A stretch of DNA of 64,000 nt from Nostoc sp. ATCC 53789 (GCF_009873495.1 NZ_CP046703.1:3248501-3312500); one strand, 5' to 3'; positions 26,063 through 34,771 are shown, counted from the first letter of the stretch. The notes: generated by a model not told the origin, from the letters alone. Translations and numbers: made by a program.

Positions 26063-27964
26063 TTGAGTAAGCCTACAGATTCAGATAAATCACCTTTTGT
26101 AATCACTTCGCCAACGGTTCAGCAGCCAATGTCGCCAAATTCATCAAATCAATCACAACAGTCAGAACAAGTTGAAAAAATCTATTTACCACGTACCAGC
26201 GAATCGGAGAACTTAAAAAAGATTCGTCACACTGCTTCCCATGTAATGGCAATGGCGGTACAAAAGCTGTTTCCCAAGGCGCAAGTTACAATCGGCCCTT
26301 GGATAGAAAACGGTTTTTACTATGACTTCGACAGTCCAGAACCATTTAGCGAAAATGATCTCAAAGCCATCAAAAAAGAGATGGCGAAGATTATCAATCG
26401 CAAATTGCCAGTAATTCGAGAAGAAGTCAGCCGCGAAGAAGCCGCACGCCGGATTCAGGAAATTAACGAACCTTACAAGCTAGAAATTCTGGGAGATATC
26501 AAACAGGAACCAATCACCATTTACCACCTGGGGAATGAATGGTGGGATTTGTGCGCGGGGCCTCATCTGGAAAATATCAGTGAATTAAACCCGAAAGCAA
26601 TTGAATTAGAAAGTGTTGCGGGCGCTTATTGGCGTGGGGATGAAACTAAAGCCCAATTACAGCGCATCTACGCCACCGCTTGGGAAAGTCCAGAACAACT
26701 GGCTGAATATAAGCGGCGTAAAGAAGAAGCACTACGCCGAGATCATCGGAAACTTGGCAAAGAACTGGGATTATTTATATTCTCTGATTTAGTAGGGCCG
26801 GGTTTACCTTTGTGGACACCAAAGGGTACTTTGTTACGGAGTACCTTAGAAGACTTCCTCAAGCAAGAACAATTAAAACGGGGTTACTTATCTGTAGTAA
26901 CACCTCACATTGCCAGAGTAGATTTATTTAAAACCTCTGGACATTGGCAGAAATATAAAGAAGATATGTTCCCCTTAATGGCAGATGATCAGGAAGCTGC
27001 TGCACAGGAACAGGGCTTCGTTATGAAGCCAATGAACTGCCCCTTCCATATCCAAATATATAAGAGTGAGTTACGCTCTTATCGAGAACTACCAATGCGC
27101 CTGGCGGAATTTGGTACTGTTTACCGCTACGAACAATCAGGCGAATTGGGCGGTTTAACGCGGGTGCGTGGTTTTACTGTAGATGATTCTCACCTGTTCG
27201 TTACTCCAGAACAGCTAGATAGCGAATTCCTCAGTGTGGTGGATTTGATTTTGTCGGTGTTCAATAAGCTGCAACTGAAGAACTTTAAAGCTAGACTCAG
27301 TTTCCGCGATCCTGCTAGCGATAAGTATATTGGTTCTGATGAAGTTTGGGACAAAGCCGAAGGTGCGATTCGCCGTGCAGTTGAAACCTTGGGGATGGAA
27401 CACTTTGAAGGGATTGGAGAAGCCGCATTTTATGGGCCAAAACTTGACTTTATCTTTAGTGATGCCCTGGATCGGGAGTGGCAATTAGGAACAGTGCAGG
27501 TAGATTACAATTTACCAGAACGCTTTGAGTTGGAATACGTCGCTGAAGATGGGGTTCGCAAACGTCCAGTGATGATTCACCGTGCGCCTTTTGGTTCACT
27601 TGAAAGGTTGATTGGAATCTTAATTGAAGAATATGCGGGCGATTTTCCTTTGTGGTTAGCGCCAGTGCAAGCTAGATTACTACCCGTGGGTGATACACAG
27701 CTAGACTTTGCTAAAGATGTGGTGGCGAAGATGAGAGCCTTGGGCATCCGTGCAGAAGTTGATACCAGTGGCGATCGCTTGGGTAAACAAATTCGCAATG
27801 CAGAGAAAGAAAAAATACCCGTGATGGCAGTGGTGGGAGCCAAGGAAGTTGAAACCAACACCTTGAGTATCCGTACCCGCGCCTCTGGGGAATTGGGAGT
27901 TATCGCTGTTGATGAGGTGGTGGATAAGATGAAGGATGCGATCGCTAAGTTCGAGAATTTCTAA
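26063..27964 (+). CDS. thrS: Threonyl-tRNA synthetase without TGS domain
   Basis: Charges tRNA-Thr. The 633-residue frame starts at TTG 26063; an internal ATG at 26129 is an alternative. The N-terminal 50 residues are Ser/Gln-rich and not a TGS domain. The editing domain (about 50-210) has the HxxxH of RHTASHVMA and the CxxxH of WWDLCAGPHLEN, so Ser-tRNA proofreading appears intact. The class II catalytic core includes the zinc ligands Cys of MKPMNCPFH, His of DDSHLF and His of VMIHRAPFGS. The C-terminal anticodon domain (about 535-630) begins LWLAPVQARLLPVGDTQL. A terminator follows. No T-box or similar leader was recognised. Confidence 0.96.
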   Translation: MSKPTDSDKSPFVITSPTVQQPMSPNSSNQSQQSEQVEKIYLPRTSESENLKKIRHTASHVMAMAVQKLFPKAQVTIGPWIENGFYYDFDSPEPFSENDLKAIKKEMAKIINRKLPVIREEVSREEAARRIQEINEPYKLEILGDIKQEPITIYHLGNEWWDLCAGPHLENISELNPKAIELESVAGAYWRGDETKAQLQRIYATAWESPEQLAEYKRRKEEALRRDHRKLGKELGLFIFSDLVGPGLPLWTPKGTLLRSTLEDFLKQEQLKRGYLSVVTPHIARVDLFKTSGHWQKYKEDMFPLMADDQEAAAQEQGFVMKPMNCPFHIQIYKSELRSYRELPMRLAEFGTVYRYEQSGELGGLTRVRGFTVDDSHLFVTPEQLDSEFLSVVDLILSVFNKLQLKNFKARLSFRDPASDKYIGSDEVWDKAEGAIRRAVETLGMEHFEGIGEAAFYGPKLDFIFSDALDREWQLGTVQVDYNLPERFELEYVAEDGVRKRPVMIHRAPFGSLERLIGILIEEYAGDFPLWLAPVQARLLPVGDTQLDFAKDVVAKMRALGIRAEVDTSGDRLGKQIRNAEKEKIPVMAVVGAKEVETNTLSIRTRASGELGVIAVDEVVDKMKDAIAKFENF

Positions 27965-27981
27965 ATAAAATTTAACCGCAG

Positions 27982-28016
27982 ACGCACACTAATTATAATT
28001 GGTGTGCGTTTTTTTT
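27982..28016 (+). terminator. Rho-independent terminator of thrS
   Basis: ACGCACACTAATTATAATTGGTGTGCGT folds into a stem of at least 12 bp with a small AT loop, followed by a run of eight T. It begins 18 bases after the thrS stop. Confidence 0.9.
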
Positions 28017-28338
28017 GTGGATTGGAGCATTAGCTAGCTGGTAGGTTTTGGTAAGGTGCGATCGCGTTCTACTTGTAGGCTGAAACCCTAATTTTCTCGT
28101 TGATGGAGATAAAAGGTGGATTCATCCAGTTCAAATACTCATTTTAATTTTAACTTTTCATGGGATTTGGAAGTTCAAAAAGTATTACAGACAACAAAAG
28201 TTTTCTCAATCACCGCACCCAAGAAAACTTTCTGATTTATTCAAGACTGATAGCATAGATTTAAAGACTTGTGGAATCTGCTCTTCCTAAACAGACTAGA
28301 CTTGCATAAATTAATGTCAATAATTTTTGACTAACATT
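28017..28338. other. Intergenic region, thrS to repeat-protein gene
   Basis: Holds one copy of a 22-base direct repeat AGGTGGATTCATCCAGTTCAAA at 28114-28135, repeated at 29071-29092 upstream of the Rpn-like gene. Nothing else recognised. Confidence 0.5.
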
Positions 28339-28806
28339 ATGAACCGCTTTACCTCTATTTTGCTGGCTGGCTTGATAGCATCTGCATCAGCTTTGGCTAT
28401 TTCTCCAAAAGCTGAGGCTAATACACCAGCGTCTTATGTTGCTGAGTCTGATAGCTACGGCTATCGAGACAACAATGATGGTAACTACGAACGTCATAGT
28501 CGTCACTACAGAAATGGTGATTATGACCGCCAGAACGACCTTCGCAACATTCGTGACAACGATCGCCGTTATGACCGCAACAACGATCGCCGCTATAACC
28601 GCCGATATGACCGCGATAATGATCGCCGCTTTGACCGCGATAATGATCGCCGTTTTAACCGTGATAACGATCGCCGCTTTAATCGCGATAACGATCGCCG
28701 CTTTAACCGCGATAACGATCGCCGATATGACCGCGACAATAACCTTCGTAACATTCGTGATAATAACTTTCGCTATGAGCGCGATCGCAACTGGGGTCGT
28801 TATTAA
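28339..28806 (+). CDS. Secreted Asp/Arg-rich tandem repeat protein
   Basis: A 155-residue protein starting MNRFTSILLAGLIASASALAISPKAEA, a clear Sec signal peptide with cleavage after AEA. The mature protein is dominated by an 8-residue repeat DNDRRFNR/DNDRRYDR (about 8-10 tandem units between residues 75 and 135), rich in Asp, Arg, Asn and Tyr and flanked by NLRNIRDN-type segments. It would be highly charged and unfolded outside the membrane. The DNA repeat is 24 bp and contains CGATCGCC, overlapping the HIP1 core. Function unknown; adhesion, ion binding or a cell-wall role are guesses. The ATG at 28339 is chosen over TTG 28327. Confidence 0.7.
   Translation: MNRFTSILLAGLIASASALAISPKAEANTPASYVAESDSYGYRDNNDGNYERHSRHYRNGDYDRQNDLRNIRDNDRRYDRNNDRRYNRRYDRDNDRRFDRDNDRRFNRDNDRRFNRDNDRRFNRDNDRRYDRDNNLRNIRDNNFRYERDRNWGRY
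28554..28744 (+). repeat. 24-bp in-frame tandem repeat
   Basis: About eight units of a 24-bp repeat of the form GATAACGATCGCCGCTTTAACCGC, with few base differences between units, inside the secreted-protein gene. The high similarity between units at synonymous positions suggests recent expansion. Confidence 0.85.
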
Positions 28807-29141
28807 TCCCTGTGCCTATCTATTAAGCTTACTTCCAAGTGAACTGAGCATTGATTCTACTTGGCGGTAGGACAGACACGATCTCTTTTTCCACTCATTG
28901 CCATATCTGACTTTTCACTCTTACCTAGAAAACCTCGCTTCCATTCCCTAGCAAGAAAGCTTACTCAGGGTTTAGGTTTAGCGTTAGCTTTTCTATATGA
29001 TGATGTGAAAAGTCAGATTTTTATTAAATGAAGAATTTACCCTCAACCAAGACTCATTAACGGAGTTGAGAGGTGGATTCATCCAGTTCAAAAACTCATT
29101 AATGGAGTTCAAATACCTCGTTCACTTGTTAGCGATCGTCA
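28807..29141. other. Intergenic region upstream of the Rpn-like gene
   Basis: Contains the second AGGTGGATTCATCCAGTTCAAA copy (29071-29092) and a local duplication ACTCATTAACGGAGTTGAG / ACTCATTAATGGAGTTCAA (about 29052-29112). No gene recognised. Confidence 0.5.
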
Positions 29142-29987
29142 ATGTCCTTTGATAACCTCTGCAAACTCCTGTCCGAAAAACATCCTGCTACCTTTGCCAG
29201 TTGGGTATTAGGAACACCGCAAACTTCCGTCAAAGTCCTCAAAACCGAATTGAGCATTGAACCAATTCGCGCTGATTATGTCACATTTTTACAATTACAA
29301 GGACGCATTCTCCATCTGGAATTTCAAACCAAACTAGAATCTACGCCACCCCTACCCTTGCGGATGCTAGATTATTGGGTGCGCTTGTATCGTTTGTATC
29401 GTCTACCAATAACGCAAGTTGTCGTATTATTGCTTCCCCCTTCACCAGAAACAGTAATTGAAACTGTCTTCTGTGTGGAAACTACCCGTCACGAATATCG
29501 CGTGATTCGCTTATGGGAAGAAAATCCCGAACTATTCCTCAACGATCCAGCTTTGTTACCATTAGCACCACTGGCCGCAACCACGCAACCCCAAGCTTTG
29601 TTGCAACAAGTTGTGGGAAAAGTTAGCCAACTTGAGCCAAGACAACGACCAGAAATTTCTGCTTACACCCAAATCTTAGCGGGGTTAAAATACAATCAAG
29701 ACTTGATTCGACAACTATTTCGGGAGGGTATGATGCGCGAGTCAGTGATTTATCAAGAAATTCTCGCTGAAGGTGAACAACGAGGCGAACAACGAGGACG
29801 AAAAGCAGAAGGGCAATTGCTCATTCTCCGTCAACTTACTCGACGGGTGGGAGAATTACCCCAAGATATGCTAAACCGGATTGAAACTCTCTCCTTAGAA
29901 CAATTAGAAAATCTCGGTGAAGCATTATTGGATTTTCAGGCGATCGCGGATTTAGAAGCCTGGTTTGCTACATTAGAGTTCAATTAA
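29142..29987 (+). CDS. Rpn/PD-(D/E)XK-type recombination-promoting nuclease-like protein
   Basis: A 281-residue protein of the Rpn/putative transposase (DUF4351-type) group, abundant in Nostoc. The N-terminal nuclease-like part has FDNLCKLLSEKHPATFASWVLG, TELSIEPIRADYVTFLQLQGRILHLEFQTKLEST (the Asp, then ExQ, form the presumed active site), and LRMLDYWVRLYR. A helical linker with EGEQRGEQRGRKAEGQ follows, and a C-terminal domain QLLILRQLTRRVGELPQDMLNRIETLSLEQLENLGEALLDF resembling DUF4351. Such proteins in E. coli stimulate RecA-independent recombination. It overlaps the convergent neighbour by 15 bases. Confidence 0.8.
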   Translation: MSFDNLCKLLSEKHPATFASWVLGTPQTSVKVLKTELSIEPIRADYVTFLQLQGRILHLEFQTKLESTPPLPLRMLDYWVRLYRLYRLPITQVVVLLLPPSPETVIETVFCVETTRHEYRVIRLWEENPELFLNDPALLPLAPLAATTQPQALLQQVVGKVSQLEPRQRPEISAYTQILAGLKYNQDLIRQLFREGMMRESVIYQEILAEGEQRGEQRGRKAEGQLLILRQLTRRVGELPQDMLNRIETLSLEQLENLGEALLDFQAIADLEAWFATLEFN

Positions 29988-30311
29988 CTTGAATCCCCAA
30001 GGTTTGAGAGCCGCTAAAGCTATTTCTTCACTTACACCTTCATAAGCTTCCCATTCCAACGGATGCTCTTTAGGATGTCCGTCGCCGACATTACCTGCAA
30101 CCTTAATTATTGGACAGTTGGCGATGCGATCGCGCTCTAGCCCCTTTGGAACTACTAGTTGGACTTTGTGACCGATAAACTTCGCTGTACTTTCTTCAGC
30201 AATCGATTCACGGATTAAACAAATATCACCAGCTGTCCCCCAAGTAGTTTGGTAGATGTGGAGGAATGATATATAAGGTGCTGGTTTGATGGATCTTTTT
30301 AGAACATGCAT
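29973..30311 (-). CDS. Hypothetical protein
   Basis: A 112-residue protein, MHVLKRSIKPAPYISFLHIYQTTWGTAGDIC, with no signal peptide or membrane helix and an even mix of residue types. The middle has IGHKVQLVVPKGLERDRIANCPIIKVAGNVGDGHPKEHPLEWEAY. I do not recognise a family. It converges on the Rpn-like gene with a 15-base overlap at the 3' ends. Composition and the ATG start make it more likely real than chance. Confidence 0.5.
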   Translation of the reverse strand: MHVLKRSIKPAPYISFLHIYQTTWGTAGDICLIRESIAEESTAKFIGHKVQLVVPKGLERDRIANCPIIKVAGNVGDGHPKEHPLEWEAYEGVSEEIALAALKPWGFKLIEL

Positions 30312-30548
30312 TATCTGTAATCCTTACACTATGAATCAAAAATCATAAATCATATAAGTATTTTCTATCACGTTCGTAGGGAAGAAGAATGTTTTTAACT
30401 CACTTTTTGCACTTAGTCTAAGTGATTAGAGACTTCTTGGTGGAATATAGTGGTTTTCTAGTCAGAATACAGACCTAACCCCCAGCCCCTTCCCTACAAG
30501 GGAAGGGGAGTTAAGATCAGAGTGGAATGGCATACAAAGGAGCGATTG
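30312..30548. other. Intergenic region
   Basis: Contains the palindrome-like CCCCTTCCCTACAAGGGAAGGGG (about 30486-30508), a common Nostoc intergenic element; a similar motif (GCCCCCTTACCGCTTACGCGGTGAGGGGG) is at about 63783-63811. No gene. Confidence 0.55.
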
Positions 30549-33074
30549 CTAAAACACGATAATTGCCCACAAACTAGCTCCCAAAGCGATCGCGGCTAAA
30601 TGTTGCCCAAGGAGCGATTTCACTGGTTGCTTGGCAATTTTTTGCGTTAATAACATAGTCATCAACACTGAGAAAATTATCGTTGTACCTTGCAAAAAGG
30701 CAATCACAGCTGGGTGAGCAACCAATATTGGCAATTGTTCTCCACCCAAACCAAGAGTAGCAAAGGTAACAGGCAAAATCTGTCCGCCTTCGCCTAAGCC
30801 CAAACGCAAATAGTGAGCCAAGTTTCCGCCCAACACCAATGGTAAATAGCCATAAGCAAGCTCTACAAATGATTTTGGCTTTCGGTTAAAGTTCAACAAT
30901 TTCAGCAAACGATAAACCCCAAAGGTAAAGATCGCTGGGATAATTAACACTAGCAGCGATAATCCGAAGTGCTGCCAAAACTGAGTTAAATCCAATTGTA
31001 ACCCCAACCAAGATTGCAATTCTGGCAAGCGATGCAGATATATCCCACCCAACAGCAAAAACAATAATGCTACTTCATAAGTGCGGGGTACATGAGTTGT
31101 CCACAATTCAATTCCAGGGGGACGCAAGTTGAATTCAACGGAACGATGGGGACAGGCTTTCAGGCAAGTCATGCACAGTACGCAATCTCGGTTATCTTCT
31201 AACTGCGCGGGGTGGGAGTATAAAGGACATCCATTAGTTTCCATCCCTTCGCCCTTTTGCGGCCCACCTTTATAACACTGATAGGTAGTGCAACTGGCAG
31301 AACAAATACCTTGCTGGGCGCGGAGTTCCGTCATTGAGAGTTTGGCAAATAAACCATTCATCCCACCAATGGGGCAGAGATAACGACACCAAAACCGCCG
31401 CTCAAAAATGGCAGAAAAAATCATCGCCCCGGCGGTAATTAACAGCAGCAAACAAGCGCTAAGGTAAGCGGTATTTTCTAAATGCCAGAGTTCTTCCCAT
31501 AAGAAAATTAGGGTGAATAAACCAAACATGAACCATCCGCCCCATTTCTCAGCTTGCTGTCTCGGCCAGCGTTTGAGTTGTCGTGGCCACAGCCAGAGAG
31601 ATAACTTTTGGGTAATTTCGCCGTAAATCATGAAGGGACAAACAGAACACCAGATGCGTCCCAAAAAGGGAAAGAGAAATAAGAAGAATGGCCACCACCA
31701 AGCCCAAAATAGATTTAATACGAAATTGCGATCGCGGGTTTGTGGCCCAATAAATAACACCGCAACGATGATTGCAAAAACCGTTGCAGTAAAACCATAG
31801 TTAATGCGATCGGGCCACCAAGGACTACGCAAAAACCGCCGCAAACTAGGATAGGCATTTAACAGATTTACTCGAAATCGTTTTTTCTTTGTTTCGGCTG
31901 GCCAGAAAATTTCTTCTGTTAATTCATCAGTACCCTCAGCTTGCACGATCGCTCTTTCAACCAGATTTTTCAGTTCCTTGAGGTTCCCAGGAAAATCATA
32001 AGACTGGAGGCGACGTAAAGCTTCTGGGGTAATATGCGGTTTCGGAACGCCTCTAGAGCGAATGTAGAGACTGGTATAATATTCGACCTGTGCCTGAATA
32101 TCAGCTTTCCGCACCCGTAGCGGTGGTACTTTAATAATGTGACCAACGGAACGTTCAATTGTCGGCTGAGTTTTTTCGGAAACAATCAGAATTCTGGCTT
32201 TACTGGGACGAGGTTGGGCTACTGTTTCTCCAGAACGACTGACGGGGGTATACATACCAGTTTTGAGCAACTGCGTCACCGGAGGTAATAATTCTTCGGG
32301 TAGTTCTTGGATGTTATTGAGAACTAAAGTACCTTCTCCCAACCATTCTAATAGTCCTGGTTTACCGCCAGCGCGACCAAATAAGTCTGCGCCGCTAGTT
32401 TGCAGAATACCGCAATTTACTTTAATGATTGGTTCTCGCCGTTTTGGAGAACCAAAGTGGATAAGTGCTGCTATATTGTCTTTTTCTAACCCTGGTTCAC
32501 CGAAAATATCTACTGATTTGCGATCAGCAGCAGCTTCTCGAATTTGCTCCCGCAGGCGCACAGCATAGCGACTTGTACCGACAATTCCGCGTTGGGCTTT
32601 GGTAACTAAGTATGGACGCAAAGCTACAGAACGTTCTTGTTCATAGCCAAGTGCAGATGTTACCTGAGCTAATTCTTGAACCAATTGGCGAGAAAAAGCC
32701 TGAGCAATTTCGGGATATTGGGTGGCTAAAGCCCGAAATTTAGCAGCAGGTACAACCCACAAATGACATTCAGTTACGGTAGTAATTGTCAATGGAGTTA
32801 ATTCTTCCAACAGCAATTCTTTGAGGTGAATCACTGCACCAGGGAGGAACCCACAAGCTAAGGCTGGATTAGTTTCATTGGTAGTATTGCTGTCGAGTTG
32901 ACCTTCGACGAGAATATAGAGGGCTTCTGGAGGAGTGCCTTCGCTAACTAAGTCAGTTTCGGCACTTACAACTTGTTCTTCAATTACTTGTGCGATCGCA
33001 TTTAACACTTCAGGCGAGAGAATTCCTAAAGTGGTGCGTTCCTGTAGCCATATAACCGTTTCTGGAGATGTCAT
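30549..33074 (-). CDS. cNMP-binding / degenerate sigma-54-type AAA+ / polyferredoxin membrane fusion protein
   Basis: An 841-residue fusion of three parts. (1) Residues about 15-135: a CRP-like cyclic-nucleotide-binding domain (EGTPPEALYILVEGQLDSN). (2) About 160-390: an AAA+ domain of the sigma-54-activator type, recognisable from VNCGILQTSGADLFG, ELPEELLPPVTQLLKTG, VPPLRVRKADI and YDFPGNLKELKNLVERAIV. Its Walker A is altered (GEPGLEKD, without GKT/S), Walker B reads GTLVLNNI, and the GAFTGA loop is missing, so it should not activate sigma-54 (which cyanobacteria lack). (3) About 425-841: a membrane module of the NapH/NosR/CcoG type with CSVCP, CRYLCP, CSASC and CVLCMTCLKACP cysteine motifs and about eight transmembrane helices. 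I infer a membrane electron-transfer or redox-sensing protein. No DNA-binding HTH is present. Confidence 0.75.
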   Translation of the reverse strand: MTSPETVIWLQERTTLGILSPEVLNAIAQVIEEQVVSAETDLVSEGTPPEALYILVEGQLDSNTTNETNPALACGFLPGAVIHLKELLLEELTPLTITTVTECHLWVVPAAKFRALATQYPEIAQAFSRQLVQELAQVTSALGYEQERSVALRPYLVTKAQRGIVGTSRYAVRLREQIREAAADRKSVDIFGEPGLEKDNIAALIHFGSPKRREPIIKVNCGILQTSGADLFGRAGGKPGLLEWLGEGTLVLNNIQELPEELLPPVTQLLKTGMYTPVSRSGETVAQPRPSKARILIVSEKTQPTIERSVGHIIKVPPLRVRKADIQAQVEYYTSLYIRSRGVPKPHITPEALRRLQSYDFPGNLKELKNLVERAIVQAEGTDELTEEIFWPAETKKKRFRVNLLNAYPSLRRFLRSPWWPDRINYGFTATVFAIIVAVLFIGPQTRDRNFVLNLFWAWWWPFFLFLFPFLGRIWCSVCPFMIYGEITQKLSLWLWPRQLKRWPRQQAEKWGGWFMFGLFTLIFLWEELWHLENTAYLSACLLLLITAGAMIFSAIFERRFWCRYLCPIGGMNGLFAKLSMTELRAQQGICSASCTTYQCYKGGPQKGEGMETNGCPLYSHPAQLEDNRDCVLCMTCLKACPHRSVEFNLRPPGIELWTTHVPRTYEVALLFLLLGGIYLHRLPELQSWLGLQLDLTQFWQHFGLSLLVLIIPAIFTFGVYRLLKLLNFNRKPKSFVELAYGYLPLVLGGNLAHYLRLGLGEGGQILPVTFATLGLGGEQLPILVAHPAVIAFLQGTTIIFSVLMTMLLTQKIAKQPVKSLLGQHLAAIALGASLWAIIVF

Positions 33075-33169
33075 CCTAAGTTCTCCGTGTAGGCTGCTGT
33101 ATAACCAGAATTATCCCTTGAAGCTGAGTCAAGAATTTAAAATTCTGAATTCTGAATTCTGAATCAAGT

Positions 33170-33613
33170 TCAGATCGGACTACACTTTAGCTTTTCCTTT
33201 AACTTCTCCAGTAAGTTCCAAGACCTTGTTTCATTTTCAGAGATAAACAGAGGAAGCCAATAGATAGCTTTCTCCATTAACCTATTACTATCATTATTTA
33301 AATCTTCAATTAATTTTACTACTGACTTAAATCCCAGCTTAGGAATTGCAAAATCTAACCATAATTTAATAGTTTGAGCATTGGATTCTAAAACTCCATA
33401 GCTAAACATTTTTGTGACATAATCTCTTGTATGCAAGACCTTCTTTGCTATTACAATAGTAACCAGGCTTTTTTGTTCAACCATGCTCTTGATAATTTCA
33501 TATACTGCAACTTCAGGTATTGATTTCAGATAATCTAAAATTACCTTTTCCTCCTGAGAAGTTAAGGATCTATAAGTACTAGTCTGTATTAATTGTTGAA
33601 CACGATCATTCAT
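33170..33613 (-). CDS. Candidate immunity/antitoxin partner, hypothetical helical protein
   Basis: A 147-residue protein, MNDRVQQLIQTSTYRSLTSQEEKVILDYLKSIPEVAVYEIIKSM, predicted almost entirely alpha-helical, with helix pairs reminiscent of HEAT-like repeats (IKLWLDFAIPKLGFKSVVKLIEDLN, EKAIYWLPLFISENE). It starts 9 bases after the end of the preceding gene, whose product looks like an orphan toxin domain. That layout and the small all-helical form fit an immunity protein. There is no family recognition, so the role is inference from context. Confidence 0.45.
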   Translation of the reverse strand: MNDRVQQLIQTSTYRSLTSQEEKVILDYLKSIPEVAVYEIIKSMVEQKSLVTIVIAKKVLHTRDYVTKMFSYGVLESNAQTIKLWLDFAIPKLGFKSVVKLIEDLNNDSNRLMEKAIYWLPLFISENETRSWNLLEKLKEKLKCSPI

Positions 33614-33622
33614 AAGTTATTG

Positions 33623-34096
33623 TCAAAATCCATAAGGTATGAAAAGGTTTAATGGCAAACCAGCGTTACCTGCTGAATTAGCTGATGGTTTGTAGTGACC
33701 AGAAGCATTATTCCAATATTTAATTTGACCTTTATTGTTTTTATTATGACCAAAGCGAATTTGACCTGCAAAGGCAACGTTGTTACCTCTTGCAATATCA
33801 ATATGACTTCCGAAACTAAATTTTTGCCTTGCTATATATATCTGGACTCTCTGCACTACAAAGTTATACTCACCATTAGGTGTAAACACTTTTTTGTGAG
33901 GTGTTTTATATCTCCACTTCTTGCCATCAAAGAAAAGTTCATTACGTCGAATATAACTAGGAATATCTTCGGGATATAGATTCGCAAAATATTCTGCTCC
34001 TGAACTACCTCCTGATGGCAGTCCTGAATCAATAGTATGCCAAGGGCTAGGAAATAGTGCAGAATATTTTGGTACGTAAGAAAGTTTAAGTTGCAC
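33623..34096 (-). CDS. Candidate polymorphic-toxin C-terminal domain (orphan)
   Basis: A 157-residue protein with a GTG start at 34096. The frame stays open and protein-like for about 15 codons further upstream (reading FPESIVKINLSDVQLK), but no ATG, GTG or TTG usable as a start was seen there, which suggests loss of the 5' end of a longer gene. The C-terminal half reads GNNVAFAGQIRFGHNKNN, KGQIKYWNNASGHYKPSA, a GxxxF..N.xG.I..xNxSGHYxP pattern that I recall from toxin modules at the ends of Rhs/polymorphic toxins. There is no signal peptide. It is divergent from tal (39 bases) and followed by a possible immunity gene. Confidence 0.4.
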   Translation of the reverse strand: MQLKLSYVPKYSALFPSPWHTIDSGLPSGGSSGAEYFANLYPEDIPSYIRRNELFFDGKKWRYKTPHKKVFTPNGEYNFVVQRVQIYIARQKFSFGSHIDIARGNNVAFAGQIRFGHNKNNKGQIKYWNNASGHYKPSANSAGNAGLPLNLFIPYGF

Positions 34097-34135
34097 ATCT
34101 GATAAATTAATTTTAACAATCGATTCAGGAAAATT

Positions 34136-34771
34136 ATGGCACTATATCTAGACTCAGCGATCGCATCTGAAGCCGAAGTTGTTAAGCTTTGGGGATGGGT
34201 GAAAGGCATTACAACCAATCCCACGCTGTTGTCTCAAAGCGATACTCCACCAGAAACCACGCTCAAAAATTTGGTTGCCTTGACTTCTGGCCCTTTATAC
34301 TATCAACTTGTGGCATCTGATAAAGCTGGGATGCTAGCTGAAGGTAGAAAAGCTTTCGAGATTATTGGTTCACAAACAATTTTGAAGATTCCCGCAACAC
34401 CGTTAGGTTTTGAAGTGGTGGCGAGTCTATCACCAGAAATTACCTGTTCGGTGACAGCAATTTACAGTGCAGCACAAGCAGCAATAGCACGGGAGGCGGG
34501 AGCTAAAATTGCTATAGCTTATGTAAATCGGGCTACGCGGTTATTAGGTGACGGTATTGCCTTAGTGCGGGATATGGCTAGCGTCCTCAAAGGCAGTGAT
34601 ACGAAAATCTTAGCAGCTAGTATCAAATCTCCAGAAGAAGCAGCCGCATCGTTGCAAGCCGGGGCGGATCATTTGACTTTACCATTGGCAATGTTGCAAG
34701 CGATCGCAACTCATGAGTTTTCACAGAAAACTGTTGAAGAATTCGCTAAAGGAGGCATTGGTTTAAGATAA
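34136..34771 (+). CDS. Transaldolase / fructose-6-phosphate aldolase family (TalC type)
   Basis: A 211-residue short-form transaldolase-family enzyme. It has the family start MALYLDSAIASEAEVVKLWGWVKGITTNPTLL (the GITTNPT motif), the Schiff-base lysine in TILKIPATPLGFE, CSVTAIYSAAQAAIAREAGA, and the C-terminal LAASIKSPEEAAASLQAGADHLTLPLAMLQAI. Short TalC/FSA enzymes either transfer dihydroxyacetone between sugar phosphates or cleave fructose-6-phosphate; the sequence does not decide which. It probably serves the pentose-phosphate branch. A 30-codon small frame follows at 34825. Confidence 0.87.
   Translation: MALYLDSAIASEAEVVKLWGWVKGITTNPTLLSQSDTPPETTLKNLVALTSGPLYYQLVASDKAGMLAEGRKAFEIIGSQTILKIPATPLGFEVVASLSPEITCSVTAIYSAAQAAIAREAGAKIAIAYVNRATRLLGDGIALVRDMASVLKGSDTKILAASIKSPEEAAASLQAGADHLTLPLAMLQAIATHEFSQKTVEEFAKGGIGLR

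Noticed and set aside
28554..28744. Regular 24-bp repeats that could suggest a CRISPR array
   Set aside because: The units are directly adjacent with no unique spacers and lie in frame inside a gene with a signal peptide.
28436..28870. Second long frame across the repeat gene (Ala/Ile/Met/Thr-rich)
   Set aside because: A shadow frame of the DNDRRFNR repeat gene; no start signal and low-complexity composition.
30549..33074. Reading the AAA+ part as evidence of sigma-54-dependent transcription
   Set aside because: The GAFTGA loop, a proper Walker A and the DNA-binding domain are all missing, and cyanobacteria lack sigma-54.
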